Shown here: in pieces, positions 7,331 to 14,094 of the stretch
Position numbering within the stretch: position 1 is the stretch's first letter
Layout: every line of letters begins with the position of its first letter
Source of the DNA: an uncultured Christensenella sp.
GTDB lineage: Bacteria > Bacillota > Clostridia > Christensenellales > Borkfalkiaceae
Assembly: GCA_910579585.1 (NCBI GenBank)
Contig: CAJTVA010000008.1
Location: 1 to 47,397 of the forward strand
Reading direction: 5' to 3'
Length of the DNA: 47,397 nt
The notes under the pieces: model-generated
Seen by the model: the letters and a program-made list of their open reading frames with translations, nothing else
Told to the model about the DNA's origin: nothing
Databases searched by the model: none
Translations under genes and position numbers: made by a program

Positions 7331-8071
7331 CTAATTAAATACCAGTGCGACGGCGGAGAGGATAAGCATAATTCCGCCGCTTATAATGTAGTAAATCGGG
7401 AAAAACGTAAAATAGCTTAGTGCAAGAAGCGCCGCGCCCGACCAGAAAAGCGGACCGCAAAGCTTTCTTGTGAACCTCAGTTTTATACGCTTGAAAAGGC
7501 TTTTCTTTTTCGGTTCTTCGTAAACGTATTTTTCGGGTAACAGGTCGCTTTTTTTCAAAGCTTCGTAAACCTCGTCTATGCACGTAATTCCTATTGCGAA
7601 ATTGCCGGCAAGAAACGCCGCTTCGGCGGAGGATTTTATGCAGTAAATCTTTTTTTCTCCGTCGCATTTGAACTTAATGATACGCGCCACGTCGTCCTCT
7701 GTCAACGGTTGCATTTTGAAGTTGAAAAAATACGATACACCCCCGCATATGACGCGTTTACCGCGTATTTTCGCTTCGTCGCCAAGGCTTTTTTTGATAA
7801 GGTTTAACACGTATTCGTCGCGCGATAAAGAAAGGTGCAGGGATAAAAGTTTTTTCTCTTTTTCGTTTTTTGAAAGAAGCAGCGACTTGTTTTGTTTTCC
7901 GCTTATGTAAAGAAACGCCAAGGCGCCCAAAAGAAGCGCGGCGCATATTCCGAATATCAGCCCCACGACGGCGCTTTTCGTGTAAAATCTAATAGCGGTA
8001 AAAAACAGTAAAAACGCGCAGATTGCGGCGAAAACAGTATCCAGAACCAAAGGTAAATTCAATCTTCTCAT
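7331..8071 (-). CDS. Uncharacterised four-helix membrane protein
   Basis: I do not recognise this family. With the start at MRRLNLP the protein has 246 residues. Two N-terminal membrane helices (about 5-58) are followed by a cytoplasmic domain of about 130 residues with many lysines and a motif GKRVICGGVSYFF, then a basic linker (KKKSLFKRIKLRFTRK) and two C-terminal membrane helices. A longer start at 8158 would overlap nadD by 51 bp and has no ribosome site, so I prefer the shorter one, although that start also lacks a clear Shine-Dalgarno sequence. It is divergent from nadD-yqeK and its TAG stop abuts the structured repeat. Confidence 0.7.
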   Translation of the reverse strand: MRRLNLPLVLDTVFAAICAFLLFFTAIRFYTKSAVVGLIFGICAALLLGALAFLYISGKQNKSLLLSKNEKEKKLLSLHLSLSRDEYVLNLIKKSLGDEAKIRGKRVICGGVSYFFNFKMQPLTEDDVARIIKFKCDGEKKIYCIKSSAEAAFLAGNFAIGITCIDEVYEALKKSDLLPEKYVYEEPKKKSLFKRIKLRFTRKLCGPLFWSGAALLALSYFTFFPIYYIISGGIMLILSAVALVFN

Positions 8072-8107
8072 ACTTGGGTTATTGACGTATTTCTTAAATA
8101 ATAAACT

Positions 8108-9244
8108 ATGAAAATCGGACTTTACGGAGGGGCGTTTAACCCCGTCCATAACGAACATTTAAATATCGTGCTGGCGGCAAAGGCGCGGCTAGGGCTTGAC
8201 AAGGTTATAGTCGTTCCGACAAACGTTTCGCCTCATAAAAAGGGAGTAATGACCGCGCGCGGCAAGGACAGGCTTCATATGTGCCGCCTTGCCTTCGGAG
8301 AAGTGGACGGCGTTGAGGTTTCCGATGCGGAGTTAAAACGCGGCGGGGTCAGTTATTCATACGTCACCTGCCGTCAGTTCAGAAAACTTTACCCGAACGA
8401 CGATTTGTTTTTTATAATCGGGGCTGATATGCTTAAAAGCTTCGCCTTTTGGAAAGAGCCCGAGGAGATTTTAAAGTGCGTGACCCTTGCCGTCTGCGCC
8501 CGCGAAAACGAAAAAGAACTTGCGGAAGAGATAAAAAGGTTTCAAAAACGTTTTAAAAAGGACGTGGTGAATTTCGGCTACATCGGTAAAAAAGTCAGTT
8601 CGACGAGTATAAGAGCGCTTGCCGCGCTCGGCGAAGATACTGCGGGGCTGGTGCCCGAAAAAGTGCGGCTTTTTATCCGTAACCGACGCGTTTACGAGCT
8701 TGAAGAACTTTTGCCCGTCAAAAAATACCTCACCGAAGAGAGGTGGCGGCACACCGTTCGGGTTGCCTGCCTTGCCGCCGGATACGCAAGGGCGGCGGGG
8801 GTGTTTGAAATAGACGCGGTTACAGCCGCAGCTTTGCACGACTGCGCAAAGTATCTGCCCGCTACCGCCGCAGAATTAAAGGGTTTTATTCCGCCTAAGA
8901 ACGTTCCCGACGTCGTTCTACACCAATACAGCGGCGCATACGTGGCAGAGCGCGTTTTCGGGGTCAAGGACGAGGGAATACTGAACGCTATCCGCTATCA
9001 TACGAGCGGCAGAGAGAATATGTCCGCTCTCGAAAAGCTTATTTATCTTGCCGACCTTTTGGAAGAGGGAAGAACGTTCGACGGCGCGGACGGACTTCGC
9101 GCTAAGCTCGAAACGGGGCTTGACGCGTGCCTTACAGCCGCACTCGAACACCAGATAAAATATTTGAAATCTACGGGCGCGCCCGTGTATCCCTTGACAG
9201 AAAGGGCGTATAACTATATTAAGGAGTTAAACTATGACAAGTAA
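8108..9244 (+). CDS. nadD: Fused nicotinate-nucleotide adenylyltransferase / YqeK HD phosphohydrolase
   Basis: The N-terminal half (1-195) is NadD, which makes nicotinate adenine dinucleotide in NAD synthesis: GLYGGAFNPVHNEHL (4-17) with the nucleotidyltransferase HxxH-type motif, IGADML, and SSTSIRA (164-170). The C-terminal half (about 205-378) is a YqeK-type HD domain; YqeK proteins hydrolyse Ap4A symmetrically. Its likely ligands are His215, His244-Asp245, His272, His298 and Asp316. The two are separate adjacent genes in most Bacillota; here no stop separates them. The end overlaps rsfS by 11 bp. The ATG at the conserved N-terminus has no Shine-Dalgarno sequence. Confidence 0.95.
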   Translation: MKIGLYGGAFNPVHNEHLNIVLAAKARLGLDKVIVVPTNVSPHKKGVMTARGKDRLHMCRLAFGEVDGVEVSDAELKRGGVSYSYVTCRQFRKLYPNDDLFFIIGADMLKSFAFWKEPEEILKCVTLAVCARENEKELAEEIKRFQKRFKKDVVNFGYIGKKVSSTSIRALAALGEDTAGLVPEKVRLFIRNRRVYELEELLPVKKYLTEERWRHTVRVACLAAGYARAAGVFEIDAVTAAALHDCAKYLPATAAELKGFIPPKNVPDVVLHQYSGAYVAERVFGVKDEGILNAIRYHTSGRENMSALEKLIYLADLLEEGRTFDGADGLRAKLETGLDACLTAALEHQIKYLKSTGAPVYPLTERAYNYIKELNYDK

Positions 9245-9584
9245 AGAAAAAGCGTTGCTTATATGCGAATACCTTTCTTCAAAAAAGGCGAAAGGCATCG
9301 TTTATATCGCGGTCGAGCACAAAACGAGCCTTTGCGATTATTTCGTGGTTGCGGGCGGTTCGTCAAAGACCCAGGTTAAATCTTTGGGGGAAAATTTAGA
9401 AGAACTTCTGGAAAAACAGCACGGACTGACCCCCCGCCGCCGCGAGGGCGTTCGCGAGGGCAGGTGGGCGGTTTTGGACTATGCCGACGTAATCGTGCAT
9501 ATTTTCGGCGACGAAGAGCGCGACTTTTATAATTTAGAGCGCCTTTGGGAAGACGGTGAAAATCTTATAAAATACGAAAGCTGA
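9234..9584 (+). CDS. rsfS: Ribosomal silencing factor RsfS (Iojap family)
   Basis: A 116-residue protein that binds L14 and blocks 30S/50S joining when nutrients are scarce. Family signatures include CDYFVVAGGSSKTQVKSL, then the R-EG-GRWAVLDYADVIVHIF block and the ERDFYNLERLWED tail. AAGGAG precedes the ATG inside the nadD-yqeK coding end. The order nadD-yqeK-rsfS is conserved in Bacillota. Confidence 0.97.
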   Translation: MTSKEKALLICEYLSSKKAKGIVYIAVEHKTSLCDYFVVAGGSSKTQVKSLGENLEELLEKQHGLTPRRREGVREGRWAVLDYADVIVHIFGDEERDFYNLERLWEDGENLIKYES

Positions 9585-9599
9585 TTGAATTTAAAAATA

Positions 9600-9636
9600 G
9601 CGGGCGGGCGCCTTTTTTGGCGCGCGCCCGCTTTTG
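9600..9636. terminator. Bidirectional terminator between rsfS and the small membrane protein gene
   Basis: The hairpin GCGGGCG-GCGCC / GGCGC-CGCCCGC has one mismatch and a T6 loop. It is followed by TTTT on the plus strand and ATTTTTAAA on the minus strand. It sits between the convergent ends of rsfS and the gene at 9639. Confidence 0.8.
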
Positions 9637-9638
9637 AA

Positions 9639-9869
9639 TTACTTTTTAAACTCTATTTCTTTGGGTTCGGAATAATTTGCTTTTCTTGCCCGCTTCTTTT
9701 CCACAATATAATATACAGGCTCGGTTTTCGGCGGGGGAGGGGGTTCCTTTTCTTTCGTTTCGGGAGGCTTTTTCATAGACGTTATCCCAAGATACGCAAG
9801 TTTTATCACGACGACGAGAATAAAACAAAAAATAAAGGTCAAAAACAAATACAAAATCCCCATAAACAT
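9639..9869 (-). CDS. Small single-pass membrane protein with proline-rich tail (hypothetical)
   Basis: A 76-residue protein: one long N-terminal hydrophobic helix (about 3-30), a proline-rich stretch PPETKEKEPPPPPK, then a basic tail containing YYIVEKKRARK. It has no recognisable catalytic motif. It ends just before a terminator-like hairpin and fills an otherwise empty 340-bp gap between plus-strand genes, which favours a real gene. The start codon has no clear ribosome site; ATG 9863 is an alternative. Confidence 0.5.
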   Translation of the reverse strand: MFMGILYLFLTFIFCFILVVVIKLAYLGITSMKKPPETKEKEPPPPPKTEPVYYIVEKKRARKANYSEPKEIEFKK

Positions 9870-9943
9870 ACTTACATTTTAACTTTCGCGCGAGAAAGGA
9901 AATTGTAAAATAATATCCGTTTATGTGGAAAAAGGAAAATAAA

Positions 9944-10711
9944 ATGGATACAACCGCAAATACCCCGAACGCTGCGCCCGTTTCTCAGAGCGAAAAACTG
10001 CTTTATTCCCAGTTCAGACGCAAAATCAACGCCGAAGCGGCGCGCTCGCAGATTAAAAAGCTGGAATACGACCTGGCAACCGTTAAAGCCGGTCTTAACT
10101 ACCTTAAAACGGCTTGCGCCGACGCAAATTCATTGGAGCTGGGCGCCGTTTGCGTTTTACCGTGCTTCGTAAAAAATTGCTCGACCTACCTCGGCGCACA
10201 GAAAAAGTGCGGGCTGGTCGCGTGCATAAGCTCGCCCCACGGCGGCGACGCAACTACCATTAAAGTCAAAGCCGTAAAACGCGCGTTAAACGACGGCGCG
10301 GACGAAGTGGAAGTGACCGCCCCCGTAGCGCACATTCGCGACGGAAATTTTTCCTACGTCAAAAAAGAGTTCAAAAAATTAAGAAAAGCTACCCGCAACA
10401 AGTCGTTAAGGATAGATTTGGAGTGCAATTTACTCTCTCACGAGCAAATTGTGCGCGCTTGCGGTATAGCCGCGGATTGCGGAGTAAATTCGGTAAAGAC
10501 AAGCTCCTCTGCGTATTCGGGCGGTAACGAAATCGAGCGCATATCCGAGATAAAGTCCGCGGTTAAGGACAGATGCACCATAAAAGCGGAGGGCGTGGCG
10601 ACCGTTTTGGAAATGTCCAGCGCGATAGATATGGGCGCAAGCGTAATAGGCAGTAAAAACGCCGCCGACGTCGCCCGAGCGATTCTCACCGCCGCCGATA
10701 CCGATTTGTGA
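9944..10711 (+). CDS. DeoC-like deoxyribose-phosphate aldolase (divergent)
   Basis: A 255-residue TIM-barrel protein of the DeoC family, which cleaves deoxyribose 5-phosphate through a Schiff base. The likely Schiff-base lysine is in NSVKTSSSAY (family VKTSTGF), and the second conserved lysine is in IKAEGVAT (family KASGGIRT). The family GADEIDxV appears as GADEVEVT, and ECNLL replaces ETxxL. These active-site neighbours are diverged, so the substrate may differ. About 35 N-terminal residues precede the barrel. I chose ATG 9944 because AAGGAA lies 7 bp upstream; an in-frame ATG at 9923 has none. Confidence 0.75.
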   Translation: MDTTANTPNAAPVSQSEKLLYSQFRRKINAEAARSQIKKLEYDLATVKAGLNYLKTACADANSLELGAVCVLPCFVKNCSTYLGAQKKCGLVACISSPHGGDATTIKVKAVKRALNDGADEVEVTAPVAHIRDGNFSYVKKEFKKLRKATRNKSLRIDLECNLLSHEQIVRACGIAADCGVNSVKTSSSAYSGGNEIERISEIKSAVKDRCTIKAEGVATVLEMSSAIDMGASVIGSKNAADVARAILTAADTDL

Positions 10712-10717
10712 AATTTT

Positions 10718-10744
10718 CCCGTATCATTTTGAAAGTGATACGGG
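10718..10744 (+). terminator. Terminator after the deoC-like gene
   Basis: The stem CCCGTATCA / TGATACGGG with a 9-base loop is followed by an AT-rich stretch (AGATTTATTATT) rather than a pure T-run, seven bases after the stop codon. Confidence 0.6.
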
Positions 10745-10761
10745 AGATTTATTATTATCGC

Positions 10762-10790
10762 TTGATATTTTTATAATTGCGTGGTATACT
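10762..10790 (+). promoter_or_regulatory. Sigma-70 promoter of the lipoprotein gene
   Basis: TTGATA (10762-10767) and TATACT (10785-10790) are spaced 17 bp apart. The start codon is 234 bp downstream, leaving a long leader. Confidence 0.7.
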
Positions 10791-10796
10791 TTTTAT

Positions 10797-11008
10797 GCTC
10801 GATATTTTAATAGTGGAAAGTAATAACTTTTTTACGTTCGTCAATAATGGAATGGGTACGGCATAGTTGTATCCTTATTTTCAGCATTCTGTTTGTTGTG
10901 AACGTGTTGCCAAAAGTTCCGGAAAGCTGTTAAATTATCGAGCAAACTTTAAAGGGTACTTTATGCGGGCGCCTTTTAAAGGGCGCTCTTATTTTTTGCC
11001 CGCAAAAA
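10797..11008 (+). promoter_or_regulatory. Long 5' leader with attenuator-like hairpin
   Basis: This fills the 313-bp gap before the lipoprotein gene. Near its end GCGCC (10969-10973) and GGCGC (10982-10986) form a hairpin followed by TCTTATTTTTT, a plausible intrinsic terminator inside the leader. GCGGGC (10965-10970) can instead pair with GCCCGC (10998-11003), sharing bases with the first stem, so two folds compete. I could not match the upstream part to a known riboswitch or T-box. No open frame of note is seen here. Confidence 0.5.
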
Positions 11009-11024
11009 CAAATAGGAGGCAAAT

Positions 11025-12695
11025 ATGCAACACAACAAAAAACTTTTGGCAACCCTGTTACTTTCCGTAATTTCGATTGCGCTCTGCGCCGTCGCTTTTG
11101 CGGGCTGTCACCGTCACAACAAGCACGGTTACGAACGGGTCGAGGCGACCTGCACCGAGGACGGCTATGTAAAGATTTGGTGCGACGAATGCGATTTCGT
11201 GCATGAGGAGGACTGTGAAACCCTTCCCGCGCAGGGGCACCGCTTCTACGGCGAAGACTATTGCACCGTCTGCGGAGAACCCGACCTTTCAAACCCCGCG
11301 TTCGGTTCGGAAGAAGACGGTTTGAAGCTTAAACTTTCCGAGGACGGCGTTTTAAGCTGGAACAGATTAGGCTCGGTCAGCAAGTACGAATTGAGTATAA
11401 CCTACTCTGGTGCAACCGAAGCCACCGTCTATACGCTCGATAAAAGGACGGCTTCCGTTAAGCTTGACGATTTGGTCAAAGAGAATTTTTACGATGAAAC
11501 GAAGTTCCCTGCGGGCAAGTGCTCGGTTAAGTTCACGCCCTATACTGTACATAAAGAAAATATAGGCGGCGAAACAATCGAACAGGAGTACCCTGTAACC
11601 GAGCTTGCGGACGAGTTTAAAATTGTCAAGTTGAATTCAAAATTCTCGGTTGTCCGTATGACGTACTCGGACGACAACCTTACTTTAAAGGGCTTCTATG
11701 CGGACGTAAAAGAGGACGACGGCGGCAACCCGTATTATCTTTACGAGCTTCTTTTGAAGAATAATAAGCCCACGCAGTTCTATATCAAGAATTGCGTTCA
11801 GCTTAAAAGCGGTTGCGCCGCGCAGTATTACTCCACCGCGCAGGACAGAAGTTCAAATACGAATGCCTTATCGGATATGGATTTGAGGTTCCAATACGTA
11901 AGCGCAGGCGGCAATAACGTATTCTACGCACGAGTAACCCTTGCGGAGGGCGGGTATAAGGACTACGATTTGCGTATTTACGGACTTCAAACGCTCAAAT
12001 TCCAAAGGTTGCTTGTAACCTCGTCAACGGGGGCGGACGGGTACAGAGCCGATACTTACGCGCAGATAGGCGCAGAGCAAAGCTATACGGAGGGTGACAT
12101 TGTCCCCAACGAAGCGCTGTTTGCGGGAACTTCGTGCTCGGACGCGCGTGACGGAAATTACAACCTTATTGAAAAGGGTGAAGATAAGGGCGACCTTATT
12201 TTGACCGCGCCTGCATACGGCGATACCGTTAAAATTTATTTCGGGGATAAGGTAAGAAGCGATTGCCAGGACTATAAAATGTACTATGAATATTACAACT
12301 TAACCGAAACAGAGTACGGCTGGCAACTCTATGCAGACGAAACGAAAAAGGAGATGCCGGAAGGTTCGGGGGCGAACATTCTGCCGTATCAGATTTGCGG
12401 GAAAAAGATACTAAGCTACACTTTCAATAACGTAAACGCAACCGCACTGTGGGTTCCGCAGGAAGTAAAACAACTTAATATCACTATAACGAACTGCGCT
12501 AAACTAACAAGTGTCCGTATTTACAGCCCGCAGACTTATATAGGCGAAGCGGCTTTTGCGGGGGCGCCCGACAATTTGGTTATCGAATGTAAATTTTCTG
12601 TTACCGAATCAACGAATTTCGACAGGAACTGGAACGCAAAGCAAAAAAACAACGTCTATGCGGGCAGGTTCACCGTAAAGTATACCGATACTTAA
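11025..12695 (+). CDS. Surface lipoprotein with cysteine-rich and BspA-like regions
   Basis: A 556-residue secreted protein. The signal peptide (1-27) ends in a lipobox, VAFAGC, giving lipidated Cys28. Next comes a cysteine-rich segment (about 40-90) with spaced CxxC pairs (CDEC, CTVC) and AQGHRF, a module common in Clostridia surface proteins. A beta-rich middle follows (from about 105, fibronectin-like). Near the C-terminus an LRR_5/BspA-like stretch (about 460-530) contains LTSVRIYSP and IGEAAFAGAP. I infer cell-surface binding; no catalytic motif is seen. AGGAGG lies 6 bp before the ATG. It has its own promoter, a long leader and a terminator. Confidence 0.75.
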   Translation: MQHNKKLLATLLLSVISIALCAVAFAGCHRHNKHGYERVEATCTEDGYVKIWCDECDFVHEEDCETLPAQGHRFYGEDYCTVCGEPDLSNPAFGSEEDGLKLKLSEDGVLSWNRLGSVSKYELSITYSGATEATVYTLDKRTASVKLDDLVKENFYDETKFPAGKCSVKFTPYTVHKENIGGETIEQEYPVTELADEFKIVKLNSKFSVVRMTYSDDNLTLKGFYADVKEDDGGNPYYLYELLLKNNKPTQFYIKNCVQLKSGCAAQYYSTAQDRSSNTNALSDMDLRFQYVSAGGNNVFYARVTLAEGGYKDYDLRIYGLQTLKFQRLLVTSSTGADGYRADTYAQIGAEQSYTEGDIVPNEALFAGTSCSDARDGNYNLIEKGEDKGDLILTAPAYGDTVKIYFGDKVRSDCQDYKMYYEYYNLTETEYGWQLYADETKKEMPEGSGANILPYQICGKKILSYTFNNVNATALWVPQEVKQLNITITNCAKLTSVRIYSPQTYIGEAAFAGAPDNLVIECKFSVTESTNFDRNWNAKQKNNVYAGRFTVKYTDT

Positions 12696-12701
12696 TAAAA
12701 A

Positions 12702-12726
12702 AGCCTTCCGCAAGGAAGGCTTTTTA
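12702..12726. terminator. Bidirectional terminator between the lipoprotein and helicase genes
   Basis: A perfect 8-bp stem AGCCTTCC / GGAAGGCT with a GCAA tetraloop is flanked by A-runs on the left and T-runs on the right, serving both convergent genes. Confidence 0.92.
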
Positions 12727-13938
12727 TCTTACTATAATCAGATTCTTTTTTGCGCGGGTTATCGCGGTGTACAGCCAGCGGGCTTTGTCCTCTTTAAAGC
12801 AATAGCTTTCGTCGAAGACAACCACGTTCTCAAACTCGCTACCCTGCGCTTTGTGGCAGGAAATACAGTACCCGAACTCGAAGCGGTTCAAAGTAAACGC
12901 GCCCGTAACTTCGCCGTCCTCGTCGAACTTCTCGAAGTAATCGCCGCGTTTATACCTGTAATTTCCGTCGGTGAAAATTCCCGTGTCAATAGGCAGGGCT
13001 TCGGGGCAGTTTTCGTCGAGAAAGTCGGGCTTGAACTGAATAAAACCAATCTGTTTTGTAGCGTCGTAAAAAGGCTCGATAACGGTTCCGATAATGCCGT
13101 TTACAAGGTTAAACCTTAGCTCGTTGTCGATAAAAGTTTCCCAGTTGTTCTGGGTGCAGATAAGCTTTTCACCGCTCTGCGGCAAGCCCGAAAACCCTTT
13201 AAACGCGCGTATTTCGTCGTTTATCTGCGCCCTCGTTTTGTTCGTTCCGCAGATTATCTGGTCGGAACGGAGCAGTATCTCTTTGCGGCGGTAGCCCGTA
13301 AAAATGCGCTTGCCGATTACCGTCACGCTGTTGCCGTATCTGCCGAAAGGAATATACTTACCCTCGCGCGCCATCTCCGACAGCGCAATGACGGGGTTGC
13401 CGAGGTTCTGCCGCACTATTGTCCGCAAAGTGTAGTCGGGCGCGGTCAAAAACCCGTTCAGCCCCTCTACGGGCGGAAGCTGCGCGTTGTCGCCGCAGAC
13501 GAGAATTTTCACGCCGAACTCGATTAAATCGTACAAAACTTCATCGGAAACCATAGACGCTTCATCCAAAACGATAAGCTTAATGCTCTTTCCGATGCTT
13601 TCGCGCCGCTTGAAAATCAGCTTTTCGACGGTAATTTTTTTGCCGTTCAGCTCGATTTCCTGCTCCGCGGCAATCGAGGTGTAAATCAGCTTATGAATAG
13701 TGGAGGCGCGTATCCCCGACCTAATCAGCACGGTTGCCGCCTTCCCCGTAGGCGTGACGAAAGCAACCTTGTCGTCGGGCTCTAATTGAAGCTCGTCTAC
13801 GACCGCGTGCCGAAGAAGAGTGGTTTTGCCCGTACCTGCAAATCCCGCCAGAACGAAAATCTGTCGGGTGGAGTGCAGGAACCAGTCCTTTATTAATTTG
13901 CAAGCCTCTTTCTGGTCGGCGGTAAGTTCCTCGGGCAT
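12724..13938 (-). CDS. SF1B DNA helicase, Dda/RecD2-like
   Basis: A single-chain superfamily 1B helicase. Motif I is GFAGTGKTT, motif Ia VTPTGKAA, motif II LIVLDEASMVSD, motif III CGDNAQLPPV, motif IV around RSDQIICGTNKTR, and the C-terminal SF1 signatures are YCISCHKAQGSEFENVVV and RWLYTAITRAKK. It is compact, like phage T4 Dda, and lacks the N-terminal extension of full RecD2. A role in replication-fork or recombination processing is inferred. I start it at ATG 13938 (404 residues) because the promoter -10 box overlaps the upstream ATG at 13953, which would then be untranscribed. Confidence 0.88.
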   Translation of the reverse strand: MPEELTADQKEACKLIKDWFLHSTRQIFVLAGFAGTGKTTLLRHAVVDELQLEPDDKVAFVTPTGKAATVLIRSGIRASTIHKLIYTSIAAEQEIELNGKKITVEKLIFKRRESIGKSIKLIVLDEASMVSDEVLYDLIEFGVKILVCGDNAQLPPVEGLNGFLTAPDYTLRTIVRQNLGNPVIALSEMAREGKYIPFGRYGNSVTVIGKRIFTGYRRKEILLRSDQIICGTNKTRAQINDEIRAFKGFSGLPQSGEKLICTQNNWETFIDNELRFNLVNGIIGTVIEPFYDATKQIGFIQFKPDFLDENCPEALPIDTGIFTDGNYRYKRGDYFEKFDEDGEVTGAFTLNRFEFGYCISCHKAQGSEFENVVVFDESYCFKEDKARWLYTAITRAKKNLIIVR

Positions 13939-13942
13939 ATTC

Positions 13943-13971
13943 CCATTATACAAATAAACAAAAGTTTTGGC
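13943..13971 (-). promoter_or_regulatory. Promoter of the helicase gene, predicting a leaderless mRNA
   Basis: On the minus strand TTGCCA (13971-13966), a 17-bp spacer and TATAAT (13948-13943) are followed by GGGA and ATG. Transcription should begin about 6-7 bases after the -10 box, at or within a base or two of ATG 13938, so there is no room for a ribosome binding site. Confidence 0.65.
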
Positions 13972-14021
13972 AAGCGGGTAAAAGCAGAAATTAAAAATCT
14001 TTAAAAAAATCGAAACGGCTA

Positions 14022-14050
14022 TTGACTAAACACGGCGGTTTTGTTATAAT
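14022..14050 (+). promoter_or_regulatory. Sigma-70 promoter of pgi
   Basis: TTGACT (14022-14027) and TATAAT (14045-14050) with a 17-bp spacer, 44 bp before the start codon. Confidence 0.88.
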
Positions 14051-14094
14051 TTTAATTGTGAAAATATTTGTAAATGCACATCAGGAGGCAGACA

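Noticed and set aside
7732..7760. Minus-strand CATATGCGGGGGTGT in the membrane protein as a repeat copy
   Set aside because: Only 11-12 core bases match, the left arm is absent and CAA is lost. It is suggestive (V-I-C-G-G-V, same frame) but not countable.
10930..11000. T-box riboswitch in the lipoprotein leader
   Set aside because: AAAGGGTACTTT and the following hairpin superficially recall a T-box end, but the conserved TGGNACCGCG is absent and the downstream gene is not an amino acid gene.
12724..13938. Prophage or integrative element marked by the Dda-like helicase
   Set aside because: No integrase, structural genes, attachment repeats or tRNA target are nearby, and the flanking genes are housekeeping.
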